Below the pieces are notes generated by a model, which saw only the letters and a program-made list of their open reading frames with translations, ran no database searches and was not told where the DNA came from. A DNA stretch of 64,000 bases, taken from CAZYFH01 sp965197395 (GTDB lineage: Bacteria; Acidobacteriota; Vicinamibacteria; Vicinamibacterales; UBA8438). This document shows positions 36,238 to 45,260 of the stretch, one piece after another. Numbering within the stretch: the first letter of the stretch is position 1; each line of letters begins with the position of its first letter. A program made the position numbers and the translations under genes. The DNA is taken from positions 620,001-684,000 of the forward strand of contig CBDANB010000006.1 in assembly GCA_965197395.1 (NCBI GenBank). Direction: 5' to 3'.

Positions 36238-38046
36238 ATGTCCAATGAACGAATTCTCGTGGCCGACGATCACGACTCCTTGCGCCGCGGCCTCACACGC
36301 GCGCTCAAGGAGGCAGGGCATGAGGTCGAGGAAGCGGCCAACGGCAACGCGGCGATCCAGCAACTGCACCGAGGCCAGTTCGACGTCGTGCTCAGCGACC
36401 TCAAGATGGGCGGGAGTGACGGGCTGGACGTGCTGCGTACCGCCAAGGCGATGCACCCCACATCGGCGGTCATTTTGATGACCGCGTTCGGCTCGGTGCA
36501 TACGGCGGTCGAGGCGATGAAGATCGGCGCGTTCGACTACGTCCAGAAGCCGTTCGAGATCGAGGAGATGGAGCTGAAAATCGCCAAGGCCCTCGATCAT
36601 CGGCGCTTGAAGCATGAGATCGACTACCTCCGCCACACGCAGGAAGACATCTACGACTTCAACCGAATTGTTGGCGCGAGCGGCGCGCTGCAACGGGTGC
36701 TCGACGTGGTGCGCAAGGTCGCGAAGAGCACGACGACGTGCCTGATCCGCGGCGAGACCGGGACCGGCAAAGAGCTCATCGCGGGCGCGATCCACCACAA
36801 CTCGCCACGCGCGTCGCGCAATTTCGTGCGGGTCAACTGCGCGGCGTTGCAGGAGAACCTGCTCGAATCGGAGCTCTTCGGGCACGAGAAGGGTGCGTTC
36901 ACCGGCGCCGACCGGCAGCGTGTTGGGCGGTTCGAGCAGGCGGACGGAGGCAGCCTGTTCCTCGACGAGGTCGGCGACATGAGCCCCAACACGCAGGCCA
37001 AGATCCTCCGGGTGCTGCAGGAGCACGAATTTGGGCTATATCCGAGTTTCCCAAAGGGCGTAAGTACCTGATATCCCTGCCTTTCAGGGGTAAATCGAGC
37101 GTTCGGCCTGTACAGGTCGGCGGTTTTGATGTGAACATAGTCATTCACGGGTCGACTGCAGTCCAAGGACGCGGCGGTCCAGTCCGACATCACGCATGGC
37201 TCCCCTCCCTGGGAGCCATCTTGTCGCACACGGACGGGCCCTGTGGAAGCTGACGGCGCCGTGGACGCAAAGGACGCGCCCACCGCGCCTTGGAAAACGC
37301 TGCGCGTTTGCCACGAGCTTCCACAGGGCCTTTCCGATCAAATCACCCACGAAAAACCCCGAAAGGCCCCAAAATATCGTTGGGAAACTCGGATAGACCC
37401 CGAATTTGAGCGTCTGGGCGGGATCCGGACGCTCCAATGCGACGTGCGGGTGATCGCCGCCACGAACCGGAGCCTGCCCGACATGGTCACCCAGGGACTG
37501 TTCCGCGAGGACCTCTACTATCGGCTCAACGTCGTGTCCGTCGACATGCCGCCGCTCCGCGAGCGAAAGGACGACATCTCGGAGCTCGCGCACTTCTTCA
37601 TCCGGCGGTTCGCGGGAGAGCTGCGCAAGCGGGTCGATGGCCTCCAGCCCGCCGCTGAGAAGCTGCTCAAGCGGCACAACTGGCCCGGCAACATCCGCGA
37701 GCTCGAGAACACGATCGAGCGCGCCGTGCTGCTCACGGAGGGGGCCCAGGTCGGGCAGGACGATCTCCGTCTCGGCGAGCTGACAACGGGCGCCAGCGCG
37801 CAGGAGCATCCCACGGCGGTCAAGATCCCGCCGATGGGCATCCCCCTCGCGGAAATCGAGCGACAAGCCGTCGTCGAAGCGCTGAGCATGTCGAACTGGG
37901 TGCAGAAGGACGCCGCCGAGCTACTGTCGATCAGCCCGCGCGTGATGAACTACAAGATCAAGACGCTCGAGATCGAGCTACCACGGGGTCGGCGCGGCAC
38001 GCCGACGAGGTCGGACCCGACCGGCGGCTCCTACGCCCTCGGGTGA
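36238..38046 (+). pseudogene. NtrC-type sigma-54 response regulator interrupted by a MITE-like element
   Basis: The start is ATG 36238 behind GAGGAGAA. The first part encodes a receiver domain (phospho-Asp in VLSDLKMGG), then an AAA+ domain with Walker A GETGTGKE, the sigma-54-contacting EKGAFTGAD loop and Walker B LFLDEVGDM. After residue ~265 the frame runs into an inserted element and stops at 37071. The remainder (sensor I VRVIAATNRS, the R-finger region, and a Fis-type HTH near VQKDAAELLSISPR) resumes after 37401 in the same frame. The inserted length plus duplication (375 bp) is a multiple of three but carries stop codons. The intact regulator would be about 478 residues. It is probably non-functional, or at best expressed as two pieces. 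Confidence 0.85.
37034..37400. mobile_element. 367-bp MITE-like insertion in ntrC
   Basis: The insertion is flanked by the 8-bp direct repeat CGAATTTG (37026-37033 and 37401-37408), which looks like a target-site duplication. Its ends are inverted: left GGCTATATCCGAGTTTCCC and right, read inward, GGTCTATCCGAGTTTCCC. Inside are more inverted repeats (37237-37251 with 37316-37330; 37194-37217). No transposase is encoded, so it is non-autonomous. Removing it together with one repeat restores the AAA+ reading frame (QEHEFERLGG), which is strong evidence of a real insertion. Confidence 0.85.
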
Positions 38047-39133
38047 GTCCTACGATAGAGCTGGGTAATCTGGGCCGCGCTCACATGCGTGTAGCGCTGC
38101 GTCGTGGTGACGCGAGCGTGCCCCAACAGCTCCTGGATTGATCGCAGATCCGCGCCACGTTCCAGCAGGTGCGTCGCAAACGAGTGGCGCAGGGCGTGAG
38201 GGCTGATGCCCAGCCTGGCGCTCGACTGCGCCACGTAGCGGCGGACGATTCGATCGACGCTACGCCCGGTGAGCCGGCCGCCGCGGTAGTTGACAAAGAG
38301 CGGATCGTGCCGTCTCGCGCGCGGTCGCGCGGCGGTAGGCAACCCTGACGCCGGCGTGCGCGCGCCGACGGTGGGCAACCCTGACGCCGGCGTGCGCGCG
38401 CCGACGGTGGGCAACCCTGACGCCGGCGTGCGCGCGCCGACGGTGGGCAACCCTGACGCCGGCGTGCGCGCGCCGACGGTGACGCCGGCGTGCGCGCGCC
38501 GACGGTGGGCAACCCCGACGCCGGCGCGCGCGCCATCAGCATCCGCCGGTCGGGGAGGTAGCCCCGAATGGCGCCGGCGGTGGACCGATTGAACGGTACG
38601 ATCCGCTCCTTCCCACCCTTGCCCAGCACGCGGACGAGCCGGCCACTCAGATTCACGTCTTCGACGTCGAGTCCGACGAGCTCGCTCAGCCGCAGTCCCG
38701 ACGCATAGAAGAGCTCGAGGATCGCCCGGTCGCGTCGACCGAGTGGACTCCCCGCGTCGGGTGCCGCGAGGAGCACCCCGATCTCGTCGAGGTCGAGGTG
38801 CGCCGGCATTTTCCGGTCGAGCTTTGGTGTCGACACGAGCGCCCCCGGGTCGTGGTCCAGGTCACCCTCACGGCGCAGATACCGACAGAACGACCTGATC
38901 GCGGCCAGCTTGCGCGCCGACGACGCACGCGCGCGTCCCCGCGCGTAGAGCTCTCCGAGAAACGCGCGCACCAGCCGGTGATCGAGATCGTCGGGGCGCA
39001 CCGCGCGTCCGAGCCTTCCGTCGGCGAAAGCGAGAAACTGCGCCAGGTCGCCTTCATACGCCCTCGCCGTATGACGCGACACGTTGCGATTGAGCCGCAA
39101 GTAGTCAAGAAACGATTGCAGGTGTCGCTGCAT
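38031..39133 (-). pseudogene. xerC: Tyrosine recombinase XerC, frameshifted within a minisatellite
   Basis: Residues 1-200 in the first frame cover the SAM-like core-binding domain and the start of the catalytic domain, with catalytic Arg148 (ASGLRLSELVG) and Lys in GKGGKERIVP. The 36-bp repeats then follow. The rest, in the next frame from about 38450, carries HALRHSFATHLLERG (His/Arg box), GHARVTTTQRYTH with the nucleophilic Tyr, and ends QLYRRTHPRA. XerC/D resolves chromosome dimers at dif. One repeat unit is 10 bp short, which moves the frame. A real inactivation, a variable contingency tract, or an assembly error are all possible. The start overlaps trmFO by 29 bp. Confidence 0.85.
38335..38540. 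repeat. 36-bp minisatellite in xerC with one 26-bp unit
   Basis: Units at 38335-38370, 38371-38406, 38407-38442 and 38443-38478 are 36 bp and nearly identical. The unit at 38479-38504 is only 26 bp because 10 bp are missing. A diverged last unit starts at 38505. On the minus strand they encode ARTPASGLPTVG-type linker repeats. The short unit is what separates the two xerC frames. Confidence 0.9.
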
Positions 39134-40634
39134 CGGCCCCCCACCGCGCTTCGCGCCAGCGCTCGAGATCGGCGAGCGCGCGGGTCGAGATCGCCTGGCG
39201 GCGCGCCGACCGCCCCCGAGGTGGCCGGGGCAGTGACGGCATCAGGCCGAACGACACATTCGTCGGCTGGTAATTGGCGCGGTTGGCATGCGAGACGTAG
39301 TACGCCAGCGCGCCGAGCGCCGTCGTGCGCGGCAACTCGGAGGGCGCCTCACCACGCGCCAACGCCACCGCGTTCAGGCCGGCCATCAGACCAGACGCGG
39401 CCGATTCGACATACCCTTCGACACCCGACAGCTGGCCGGCGAAGAAGAGCCCCGGCCGCTCGCGCGACTGCCAGGTGGCAAGGAGCACGGTCGGCGCGTT
39501 GATATACGTGTTGCGGTGAATCATGCCGAATCGCACGAACTCGGCGTTCGCCAGCCCTGGAATGAGGCGCAGCACGCGGCGCTGCTCGCCCCATTTGAGC
39601 TGGGTCTGAAACCCTACGAGGCTGAAGTGGTCGGCCGCCAGATTGTCCTGCCTCAGCTGCACGACGGCGTAGGGCCGGCGGCCCGTCGCCGGGTTCGTGA
39701 GCCCCACCGGTTTCATCGGTCCGAAGCGCAACGTATCGATACCACGGTGCGCCATCACCTCGATCGGCAGACAGCCTTCGAAGAAGGGCGTGCGATCGAG
39801 GTCGTGTGCCTCGGCTAACTCGGCGTGTGTCAGCGCGTCGTAGAATCTCGCGTACTCCGACTCGTCCATCGGACAGTTCACGTAGTCGCCGCCGTCGCGA
39901 GCCGGCGGACACGACGCGGCCGGCGCGCCGTCGTGAGCCGGCGGACACGACGCGGCCGGCGCGCCGTCGTGAGCCGGCGGACACGACGCGGCCGGCGCGC
40001 CGTCGTGAGCCGGCGGACACGACGCGGCCGGCGCGCCGTCGTGAGCCGGCGGACACGGCGCGGCCGCCGCGCGGCTGGTCCTGGCCTGCCGGGAGGCCCG
40101 GAACACCAGGCTGTGGTCGATCGAGTCGGCATGCACGATCGGGCTGATGGCGTCGAAGAAGTACAGCTGCTCGGTTCCGACCAGCGCGTTGATGTCGCTC
40201 GACAGGCGCTCTGACGTCAACGGACCGGTCGCGATGATGACCGGTGCTCGGGGGTCGGTCGTCGACGGAATCCGGGCGACCTCTTCCCTGTGAATCGCCA
40301 CGAGGGGCTCGGCCGCGAGGGCTTCGGTGATGCCGTTCGCGAACCGCTCACGATCGACCGCCAGCGCGCCGCCAGCCGGCACCCGGGTCGCGTCCGCCAC
40401 GCGCATCACGAGGGAATCGAGCTGGCGCATCTCCGCCTTCAGGAGGCCGACGGCGTTGTCCAGCTTGTCGCCGCGAAACGAGTTGCTGCATACGAGCTCG
40501 GCAAGTCGATCCGTGCGGTGGACCGGCGTCGTCCGAACCGGGCGCATTTCGTGGAGGCAAACCGGCACGCCATGCCGTGCCGCCTGCCAGGCCGCCTCGC
40601 TCCCGGCCAACCCGCCGCCGATGATTGTGATCAT
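39105..40634 (-). CDS. trmFO: tRNA uridine-5 methyltransferase TrmFO with tandem-repeat insert
   Basis: 509 residues from ATG 40634. The FAD-binding GGGLAGSEAAWQAAR opens the protein; CSNSFRGDKLDNAVGLLKAEMRQLDSL follows. Conserved late motifs include NCPMDESEYARFYDAL, PFFEGCLPIEVMAHRG, RFGPMKPVGL, and QLSGVEGYVESAASGL. TrmFO methylates U54 in tRNA using methylenetetrahydrofolate and FADH2. Typical length is ~440-460. The extra residues are a five-unit repeat (PPAHDGAPAASC) inserted between the FRASR strand and GDYVNCP, a loop in the family. Otherwise complete, so probably functional. Confidence 0.93.
   Translation of the reverse strand: MITIIGGGLAGSEAAWQAARHGVPVCLHEMRPVRTTPVHRTDRLAELVCSNSFRGDKLDNAVGLLKAEMRQLDSLVMRVADATRVPAGGALAVDRERFANGITEALAAEPLVAIHREEVARIPSTTDPRAPVIIATGPLTSERLSSDINALVGTEQLYFFDAISPIVHADSIDHSLVFRASRQARTSRAAAAPCPPAHDGAPAASCPPAHDGAPAASCPPAHDGAPAASCPPAHDGAPAASCPPARDGGDYVNCPMDESEYARFYDALTHAELAEAHDLDRTPFFEGCLPIEVMAHRGIDTLRFGPMKPVGLTNPATGRRPYAVVQLRQDNLAADHFSLVGFQTQLKWGEQRRVLRLIPGLANAEFVRFGMIHRNTYINAPTVLLATWQSRERPGLFFAGQLSGVEGYVESAASGLMAGLNAVALARGEAPSELPRTTALGALAYYVSHANRANYQPTNVSFGLMPSLPRPPRGRSARRQAISTRALADLERWREARWGADAATPAIVS
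39901..40080. repeat. 36-bp in-frame minisatellite within trmFO
   Basis: Four near-identical 36-bp units (39901-39936, 39937-39972, 39973-40008, 40009-40044), then a diverged fifth. Every unit keeps the reading frame. Encodes a His/Asp/Pro/Ala/Cys-containing linker on the minus strand. Confidence 0.92.
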
Positions 40635-40662
40635 GGAGGGCTTAGGGCTTGATCAGCCAACT

Positions 40663-40711
40663 GTAGCGCAGGCCTTCAGGCCTGCGAGGCACGGCTGAAG
40701 CCGTGCCCTAC
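40663..40711. repeat. AQAFRPA-type dispersed palindrome, copy 2
   Basis: 49 bp from GTAGCGC to CCCTAC containing two back-to-back hairpins: CGCAGGCCTTCAGGCCTGCG, and GGCACGGCTGAAGCCGTGCC. It lies upstream of trmFO; short TAAGCC-type word repeats follow. The full two-hairpin architecture recurs at 52105-52153. Confidence 0.75.
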
Positions 40712-40810
40712 GACCGAAATCGCAATGTACTGGGCTTAGGAGACCTTAAGCCATAAGCCTTAAGCCATGAGCCTTAGTACTCTGGTTCATAAATTCGGCA
40801 ACGTATTCTG

Positions 40811-41698
40811 CTACGCGGCCGACGGTAGCGATTCAGGAGCACGGTGGAGCTTTTTCAACAGTTCGGTGAGGTCGTGCCGGGTGAATCGCCACTCGAAAGG
40901 CGTGGCGATGGTCTCGTAGTGCTCCTGGAACCGCAACAGACGGTCAGCGACCGCCTCGCGCGAGGCGAAGTCGTTCGGCGTCAGGACCTTGCGCTGCACG
41001 ATCGAGAAATAGATCTCGATTTGATTGAGCCAGCTGGCATGGACGGGGCCATGCACGGGCACGATGTTCGGAAACGCCGCCTGCAGGCGGTGGACGCACG
41101 CTGCCCCGCGGTGCGAGGACCCGTTGTCGAGGATCCAGTACACACGGCGGGCGGCGCGGTACGGCTCCTGGGTCATGACCTGGGCGACGAGCCGATCGAA
41201 CGGCGCGATGCCGGTCGTGCGCTCGCAGCGGCCGAAGAGTTTAGCCCGATGTACGTCGAGGGCCGCCAGGTAGGCCCAGGCGCCCCCGCGGGTGTACTCA
41301 TGCTCGACCCGGCTGACGCGGCGCGGCCCCGGGGGCGTGGTGGCGTGCGTGCGGATCCGGGCCTGGATGCTGGTTTTCTCGTCCGCGCTGATGACGAACT
41401 CGTTGGTCTGCAGGGGTGTGGCCTTCCACTGGCGGGCATAGAGGTCGAGGATGCGCCCCGCTTTGGTTGCAAACTCGGGGTCACGCGGGAAGATCCAGCT
41501 GCGGCACCGCCAGGGCCGGATGGCATCGTCGTGGAGCCACCGCCACACCGTTTTATTGCTGATGCTCGCGACGATGCCGCACCGCTCCACTTCCCGCACG
41601 AGGTCCACCGTGCTGAACCGTGAGAGCGGGAGCCCCCGGGTGGCGGGCAGCTCACAGGCGAGGGCCTTGACCTGCACGACGACCTCCGGGGGGAAAAA
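40811..41698 (-). CDS. IS630 transposase, C-terminal (DDE) reading frame
   Basis: Catalytic part of the IS630 transposase. Visible DDE-type residues are Asp in FVISADEKTSIQA, Asp in VYWILDNGSSHRG and Glu in WLNQIEIYFSIVQRK. A 5' winged-helix part (SISNKTVWRWL) precedes them. The frame is open further upstream to 41818, but only from near the GTTTTTCCCCCC tract at about 41690 does it continue the N-terminal ORF. It has no start codon of its own, so either a +1 (or -2) ribosomal shift or a mutation separates it from the N-terminal ORF. Confidence 0.7.
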   Translation of the reverse strand, partial: FFPPEVVVQVKALACELPATRGLPLSRFSTVDLVREVERCGIVASISNKTVWRWLHDDAIRPWRCRSWIFPRDPEFATKAGRILDLYARQWKATPLQTNEFVISADEKTSIQARIRTHATTPPGPRRVSRVEHEYTRGGAWAYLAALDVHRAKLFGRCERTTGIAPFDRLVAQVMTQEPYRAARRVYWILDNGSSHRGAACVHRLQAAFPNIVPVHGPVHASWLNQIEIYFSIVQRKVLTPNDFASREAVADRLLRFQEHYETIATPFEWRFTRHDLTELLKKLHRAPESLPSAA

Positions 41699-41960
41699 CC
41701 CGGGGGCGACCGGGCCGGGGGCGCTCGTCGAGGCCCGGCAGGCGTTGCTCAAAGAAACGTTTACGCCAGAGGCTGACGACCTCGCGTCCGACCGACACGG
41801 CCGCGGCGATCTGGTCATTGGCCCACCCGTCGGCCGCGAGCAGGATCATCTTGGCGCGGATCACATTGAAATATGGCAACGTATATTTTCGGGCACGCCT
41901 CTCGAGAATCTTCCGCTCGTGCGGCGAAAGCACGATGGTATAGGGACTTCTTCTCGGCAT
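41652..41960 (-). CDS. IS630 transposase, N-terminal (HTH) reading frame
   Basis: 102 residues beginning MPRRSPYTIVLSPHERKIL. It holds the Tc1/mariner-like paired HTH: ARKYTLPYFNVIRAKMILLAADGWANDQIAAAV, then VVSLWRKRFFEQRLPGLDERPRPGRPR. Alignment with the other IS630 copy at 62575 suggests it normally joins the DDE part. The coding frame departs from the catalytic frame near the T5C6 tract, a plausible slippery or mutational site. Confidence 0.7.
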   Translation of the reverse strand: MPRRSPYTIVLSPHERKILERRARKYTLPYFNVIRAKMILLAADGWANDQIAAAVSVGREVVSLWRKRFFEQRLPGLDERPRPGRPRVFPPGGRRAGQGPRL

Positions 41961-42072
41961 CTCGACCCATCATCCTCACGGGTGAGGATAGCCATGACGC
42001 GCCGCACACGCAATATTTATACGTAGTCATATTTAAGAGGGTTGGTACTTAGGCAGTCTTTCAGATGGGGCA

Positions 42073-44499
42073 CTAGACTGCAGCCAGCTCTTCTTCGTTC
42101 CGCACGTAGTCGCAGTCGTCGTTGTGGCACAGCACCTGGCGGCCCCAGCGCTTGGTGATTTTCTCGAGCAGGAACGGCGCCTGGCACTGCGGGCAGGGCT
42201 CCGGCAACGGCTTGTTCCAGACGGTGAAATCGCAGTCTGGATAGTTGCTGCAGCCATAAAACACGCGGCCGCGCCGCGACTTGCGCTCGACGATATCGCC
42301 GCCGTCGCGCGGACACGGCACCCCCGTGCTTTTCAGCTTCACGTAGCGACACTTCGGGTAGTCGCTACAGGCCGTGAACTCGCCAAACCGGCCGTGCTTG
42401 ATGACCAGGTTCGAGCCGCATTTCGGGCAGGGCTCCTCGAGCGGCTGGTCCGGCTTCGCCGCGGCGAGGCCCTGCGCGGTCGTGATCAGCTTGCGTGTGG
42501 TCTTGCACTCCGGGTAGCCACTGCACGCCAGGAACTGCCCGAACCGCCCGCGCTTGACGACCATGGGACGCCCACAGTTCTCGCACGTCTCGTCCTGCTC
42601 GTCCGTCGTCGGCTCCGCCGTCTCGAGCTCGCGTGTGTTCTGGCACTCCGGATACGCGCTGCAGGCGAGAAACATCCCGAACCGGCCGACCTTGATGATC
42701 ATCTTCGACCCACACTTGTCGCAGGTCTCGTCGCTCGGCAACCCCTCGGCCTTGATGTTCGGCATCGTCGTCGACGCCTTGTCGAGGTCGGTGCTGAACT
42801 TCCGGTAAAAGCTCTCGAGCGTGCCCTGATAGTCGGCGTCGCCCGACTCGATCTTGTCGAGGCTGTCCTCCATGTCGCGGGTGTAGTCGACCTGGATGAT
42901 GTCGTCGAAGCTGCTGCTCAGCAGATCGGTGACGAGCCGGCCCAGCCTCGTGGGCTTGAAGCGCCCCTCCACCTTTTTGACGTATTCGCGCGCCTGGAGC
43001 GTCCCGATGATCGACGCGTAGGTGCTTGGGCGGCCGATGCCGTTCTCCTCGAGCTCCTTGACGAGCGTCGCCTCGCTGAACCGGGGCGGCGGCTGCGTGA
43101 ACTTCTGCTCGGGTTTCAGTGTCTTGAGCTCCAGCTGGTCCCCCTCGACCAGCGGCGGAAGGATCCCGGTCACGCCGGCGTCGGCGGCGTCCGGTTCGTC
43201 ACGAGGCCCGGACCCGGGTCCGGGGGCGACCTCCGGAGCCGCTTCCCGCTCATAGACCGACATCCAGCCACTGAACTTCGGGATCGAGCCCTTCGCGCGC
43301 AGCGTGTACTCCCCGGCGGCAACGTCGATGGTCGTATCGTCGTACGTCGCCGGCGGCATCTGGGAGGCCACGAACCGACTCCAGATGAGTCGGTAGAGGT
43401 AGTACTGCTCCTTCGACAAGTGCGCGCGGACGCGCTCCGGGTCGTACGCCATCGAGGTCGGCCGGATGGCCTCGTGCGCATCCTGCGCGTCCTTCTTGGT
43501 GCGAAAGCGATTCGGCTTCGCCGGGACGAAGTCGCGCCCGAAGGCCGTCTCGATGTGCTGGCGGACAGCGGTAATCGCCTGCTCCGAGACACGGGTCGAA
43601 TCGGTCCGCATGTACGTAATCAGACCGACGGCGCCCTCGCCGGGAATCTCGATTCCCTCGTAGAGCTGCTGGGCGATGATCATCGTCCGCTTGACGGGAA
43701 ACCGGGAGGCCTGCTGAAGCTTGCTCGTGATGAAGGGGGGCGCTGCCTGCTTCTTCCGCTCCTTCGTCGCGACCGACGTCACGGTGTATGTCGCGCCCTC
43801 GAGATCGGCCAGTACCGCCTTGGCCTCGGACTCGCGCCCGATCTTGATGGCGCTCTTGCCCTTCTTGGCGAGCTTGGCATCGAACTCCGGCGCCACGCCT
43901 CCCGCCAGCCGCGCGAAGATGTGCCAGTATTCCTCCGACTCGAACACATCGATCGCGGCCTCGCGATCACACACGAGCTTCAAGGCGACCGATTGCACCC
44001 GGCCGGCGCTCAAACCACGTCTCACCTTGTCCCAGAGCAGCGGGCTGAGCTTGTAGCCGACCAGCCGATCCAGCACGCGCCGAGCCTGCTGCGCGTCGAC
44101 CATGCGCTGGTCGATGTCGACGACGTGGTCGAGCGCCGCCACGACCGCTTGCCGCGTGATCTCGTTGAATCGGAGCCGGCCCACCTTGGTCTTCTTGTTC
44201 CTGCCAAGCTCGCGTGCCAGGTGCCAGCCGATGGCCTCACCCTCCCGATCGGGGTCGGTGGCCACATAAATTTGACCTGCCCCCTTCGCGGCAGCCTTCA
44301 GCTCCTTGATGACCTTCTTACGCGCTGGAATGGGCTCGTACGCAGGTGTGAACCCCTCGTCCACGTCCACCCCGAGCTTGCTCTTCGGCAGATCTCGGAT
44401 ATGACCCATCGAGGCCACGACCGTGTAATCGTTGCCGAGATACCGGTTTATCGTCTTGGCCTTCGCCGGCGATTCGACGACGACAAGAGTTTTCGCCAT
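42073..44499 (-). CDS. topA: DNA topoisomerase I (type IA)
   Basis: 808 residues from ATG 44499, preceded by GAGAAGAA; longer in-frame starts are not conserved. The Toprim domain starts KTLVVVESPAKAKTI and carries DPDREGEAIGWHL. The catalytic Tyr lies in GLITYMRTDSTRVS. The C-terminus (from about residue 590) has five Cys4 zinc modules such as CDKCG...CSAYPEC and CENCG...CSGYPEC. It relaxes negative supercoils in the cytosol. The number of zinc modules is higher than the three common in E. coli. topA lies between dprA and trmFO as in many bacteria. Confidence 0.96.
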   Translation of the reverse strand: MAKTLVVVESPAKAKTINRYLGNDYTVVASMGHIRDLPKSKLGVDVDEGFTPAYEPIPARKKVIKELKAAAKGAGQIYVATDPDREGEAIGWHLARELGRNKKTKVGRLRFNEITRQAVVAALDHVVDIDQRMVDAQQARRVLDRLVGYKLSPLLWDKVRRGLSAGRVQSVALKLVCDREAAIDVFESEEYWHIFARLAGGVAPEFDAKLAKKGKSAIKIGRESEAKAVLADLEGATYTVTSVATKERKKQAAPPFITSKLQQASRFPVKRTMIIAQQLYEGIEIPGEGAVGLITYMRTDSTRVSEQAITAVRQHIETAFGRDFVPAKPNRFRTKKDAQDAHEAIRPTSMAYDPERVRAHLSKEQYYLYRLIWSRFVASQMPPATYDDTTIDVAAGEYTLRAKGSIPKFSGWMSVYEREAAPEVAPGPGSGPRDEPDAADAGVTGILPPLVEGDQLELKTLKPEQKFTQPPPRFSEATLVKELEENGIGRPSTYASIIGTLQAREYVKKVEGRFKPTRLGRLVTDLLSSSFDDIIQVDYTRDMEDSLDKIESGDADYQGTLESFYRKFSTDLDKASTTMPNIKAEGLPSDETCDKCGSKMIIKVGRFGMFLACSAYPECQNTRELETAEPTTDEQDETCENCGRPMVVKRGRFGQFLACSGYPECKTTRKLITTAQGLAAAKPDQPLEEPCPKCGSNLVIKHGRFGEFTACSDYPKCRYVKLKSTGVPCPRDGGDIVERKSRRGRVFYGCSNYPDCDFTVWNKPLPEPCPQCQAPFLLEKITKRWGRQVLCHNDDCDYVRNEEELAAV

Positions 44500-44621
44500 T
44501 TCTTCTCGTCCTGGTCGACCTATTGACGTTACCACCTTGAGCGGCCCATGGTGAAAGGCCCGCTGGTTTTCGGCGTCCGATGCATCCCACTCACGGCCAC
44601 GGGCTGCTCGGCAGTAAGTAT

Positions 44622-45250
44622 CCCCCGGCAAAGCCGGGGGCTTTAGTTGTGAGCCGCTCAAAGCGGCTGACGTGACCGCTGCGCGGTCACTTGAGCCACC
44701 TGACGGTGGCGGCTCTAGTCCAACGGCAACTGATCCAGCCGCCGATCCTCTCGCTCCTGCTGCTGGATATAGTCCCGGATGATCCGTTCATCACGGCCCA
44801 CCGTCGAGACAAAATACCCGCGCGCCCAGAAGTGCTGCCCCACGAAGTTCCGGGACCGCCCCGCAAACTCCCGAGCGATGTGGATCGCGCTCTTCCCCTT
44901 GAGATACCCGATCACCTGCGCCACCGAGTACTTCGGGGGGATCGACACCAACATGTGGACGTGGTCGGGCAGCAGATGCCCCTCCTCCACCTGGCTCTCG
45001 CGGTGCCGCGCCAGCTGCCGCAGCACCTCGCCCAGCTGCTGCCGGACGCCTCCATACATCGCTTTCTTCCGGTACTTCGGAATGAACACTACGTGATACT
45101 GGCAGTGCCATTTCGTATGATTGAGACTTCGGTACGTCGTCATGAGGACTCCTTCTCGTGATGCTTGTGCGGCTCACGGGAAGGAGTTTCCTCACGCGAC
45201 TCCCGGATACGTCAAACGCTGCTGGCCGCCCCGGCAAAGCCGGGGGGTCT
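44622..45250 (-). mobile_element. IS200-type insertion sequence
   Basis: A ~630-bp single-gene element bounded by matching hairpins CCCCGGCAAAGCCGGGG near 44622-44640 and 45230-45246. Three further hairpins (44652-44668, 44672-44690, 44695-44710) lie 3' of the transposase. It has no inverted terminal repeats, as expected for IS200/IS605 elements, which use subterminal hairpins. It sits between topA and dprA. Confidence 0.7.
44715..45143 (-). CDS. tnpA: IS200/IS605-type Y1 transposase TnpA
   Basis: 142 residues. The HUH motif is HVHML and the catalytic tyrosine lies in RDYIQQQE near the C-terminus. The N-terminus (HTKWHCQYHVVFIPKYRKK) is the family signature. It cuts single-stranded DNA at hairpin ends and joins via a phosphotyrosine. 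There is no TnpB/IscB-type accessory ORF. All key residues are present, so it may be active. Confidence 0.93.
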   Translation of the reverse strand: MTTYRSLNHTKWHCQYHVVFIPKYRKKAMYGGVRQQLGEVLRQLARHRESQVEEGHLLPDHVHMLVSIPPKYSVAQVIGYLKGKSAIHIAREFAGRSRNFVGQHFWARGYFVSTVGRDERIIRDYIQQQEREDRRLDQLPLD

Positions 45251-45260
45251 CCCACGGCAA

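Larger units (their letters stand above)
40777..42049 (-). mobile_element. IS630-family insertion sequence, frameshifted copy
   Basis: The imperfect inverted ends share GTAC, TAAAT and ACGTA; the left end lies at 40777 and the right near 42049. A TA dinucleotide flanks both sides (40775-40776 and about 42050-42051), typical of IS630/Tc1-mariner insertion. It separates trmFO from topA. The transposase is in two frames (see the two CDS entries), so this copy may be inactive unless a shift occurs. Confidence 0.7.

Noticed and set aside
38335..38540. CRISPR-like array in xerC repeats
   Set aside because: Units are contiguous with no spacers; a minisatellite, not CRISPR.
38290..38592. Plus-strand ORF with VGNPDAGVRAPT repeats
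   Set aside because: Mirror reading of the xerC minisatellite.
42124..44526. 800-codon plus-strand ORF
   Set aside because: Antisense of topA; residues show no fold or motif.
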